Below, piece by piece: positions 63,462 to 64,000 of a DNA stretch of 64,000 bases. A program made the position numbers and the translations under genes. Position 1 is the stretch's first letter. Each line of letters starts with the position of its first letter. The stretch lies in assembly GCF_000516985.1 (NCBI RefSeq), contig NW_006917091.1:5514518-5578517 (forward strand), written 5' to 3'. Under the pieces are notes generated by a model. The model worked only from the letters and a program-made list of their open reading frames with translations, was not told the origin of the DNA and ran no database searches. This stretch comes from Pestalotiopsis fici W106-1 (taxonomy: Eukaryota > Ascomycota > Sordariomycetes > Amphisphaeriales > Sporocadaceae).

Positions 63462-64000
63462 ATGGTGGCAAAAGCAACCAGATACGCCGCAGCAGGCCCC
63501 TCGAGTATTAAGCACAAGGCGCTCAACACCGCCGTCAAGTATGCACCGTTTGGCGATCATGACGACGTGGCCAATACGCTCCGCAAGGGCTGCTGGCGAG
63601 CTCGCGACGTCCTCAACTTTACCGTGCAGGCATTCTACAAGCGCAACGAAGATGACCGTCTCTCAGATACGCAGGAAGCAGCTCGCACCCAGTTTATCAA
63701 GGATTATCGCACCCAGTGGGTCCAGTTTGACGGACGTGAGCTTCGTGACGACCCCGTGGAGCCCACGTACAATGATATTCTCGACTTATACAGACAACAT
63801 CTTGACAAGTATTACTTCTTTAGCACATTGTCTGACTACCGACTGGCTGTCCATGCCTGCAACACCAACAGTGGTGATGACTGTTTACCAATCGAGAGCT
63901 GGCAGGAACGCAGGTTGATCATCCCAACCAGTAACCGCAAAACCGTCTTTGATCTTCACGAGGTTCTGGCCGTCCTCTTGCACGAGATGACGCACCTCTA
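63462..64000 (+). CDS. SprT-like zinc metalloprotease domain protein (partial)
   Basis: From ATG 63,462 the frame stays open to the window end (179 codons plus two bases), so the 3' part is missing. The last residues 'VLAVLLHEMTHL' hold HExxH (His174, Glu175, His178), the zincin active site. The preceding 'IIPTSNRKTVFDLHE' and the position of the motif resemble fungal SprT-like proteins. The N-terminal 100 residues are not recognised. Whether a third zinc ligand follows cannot be seen here. The start has an adequate context ('caatatggtg'). Confidence 0.65.
   Translation, partial: MVAKATRYAAAGPSSIKHKALNTAVKYAPFGDHDDVANTLRKGCWRARDVLNFTVQAFYKRNEDDRLSDTQEAARTQFIKDYRTQWVQFDGRELRDDPVEPTYNDILDLYRQHLDKYYFFSTLSDYRLAVHACNTNSGDDCLPIESWQERRLIIPTSNRKTVFDLHEVLAVLLHEMTHL

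Overview
The window is nuclear DNA of a filamentous ascomycete (Pezizomycotina, probably Sordariomycetes). The evidence is short 50-130 bp GT-AG introns, HET-domain and PTH11-type genes, a DUF3176 gene, a secreted tyrosinase and pectin lyase, and a large AT-rich block with the mark of repeat-induced point mutation (RIP). I cannot name the species. No rRNA, tRNA or CRISPR array was seen.

Left half (1 to about 30,480): a gene-free, RIP-degraded nest of transposons. The oldest readable layer is a Ty1/copia element on the minus strand, seen in three pieces (1-310, 7,870-8,243, and 24,056 to about 26,400). A Ty3/gypsy chromovirus (element A, plus strand, 311-7,869) is inserted in it with target duplication AAAAT. 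A second gypsy element with 155-bp LTRs (element C, minus strand, 8,244-24,055) is inserted in it with duplication ATTTA. Element C is itself split by a second copy of the chromovirus (element B, minus strand, 13,377-20,936, duplication TTATT). To the right, a 2.32-kb LTR element carrying only a gag-like zinc knuckle (element E, 27,444-29,763, duplication AAAAG) lies inside another degraded repeat that may be a TA-flanked DNA transposon. All coding frames are ruined by C-to-T and G-to-A changes.

Right half (30,480-64,000): ordinary balanced-composition DNA with about ten genes. In order: a probably 5'-truncated ankyrin-like gene at the repeat edge; a three-exon secreted pectin lyase; a DUF3176 membrane protein; a HET-domain gene (minus); a SUR7/PalI-family membrane protein converging on a small Cys-rich, probably GPI-anchored protein (minus); a short secreted tyrosinase; two decayed gene fragments; a second HET-domain gene (minus) with a perfect 32-bp-TIR MITE-like element just upstream; a four-exon PTH11/rhodopsin-like membrane protein (minus); a 1,500-residue tricalbin (minus); and the start of a SprT-like zinc metalloprotease gene cut by the window end. 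Two intergenic stretches exceed 3 kb.

The genes do not form an obvious pathway or biosynthetic cluster. Several are accessory and outward-facing: plant-polymer degradation, phenol oxidation, cell-surface proteins, self/non-self recognition. The tricalbin and SUR7 genes are conserved membrane-organisation genes. Exon boundaries were derived by eye from frame continuity and splice consensus.
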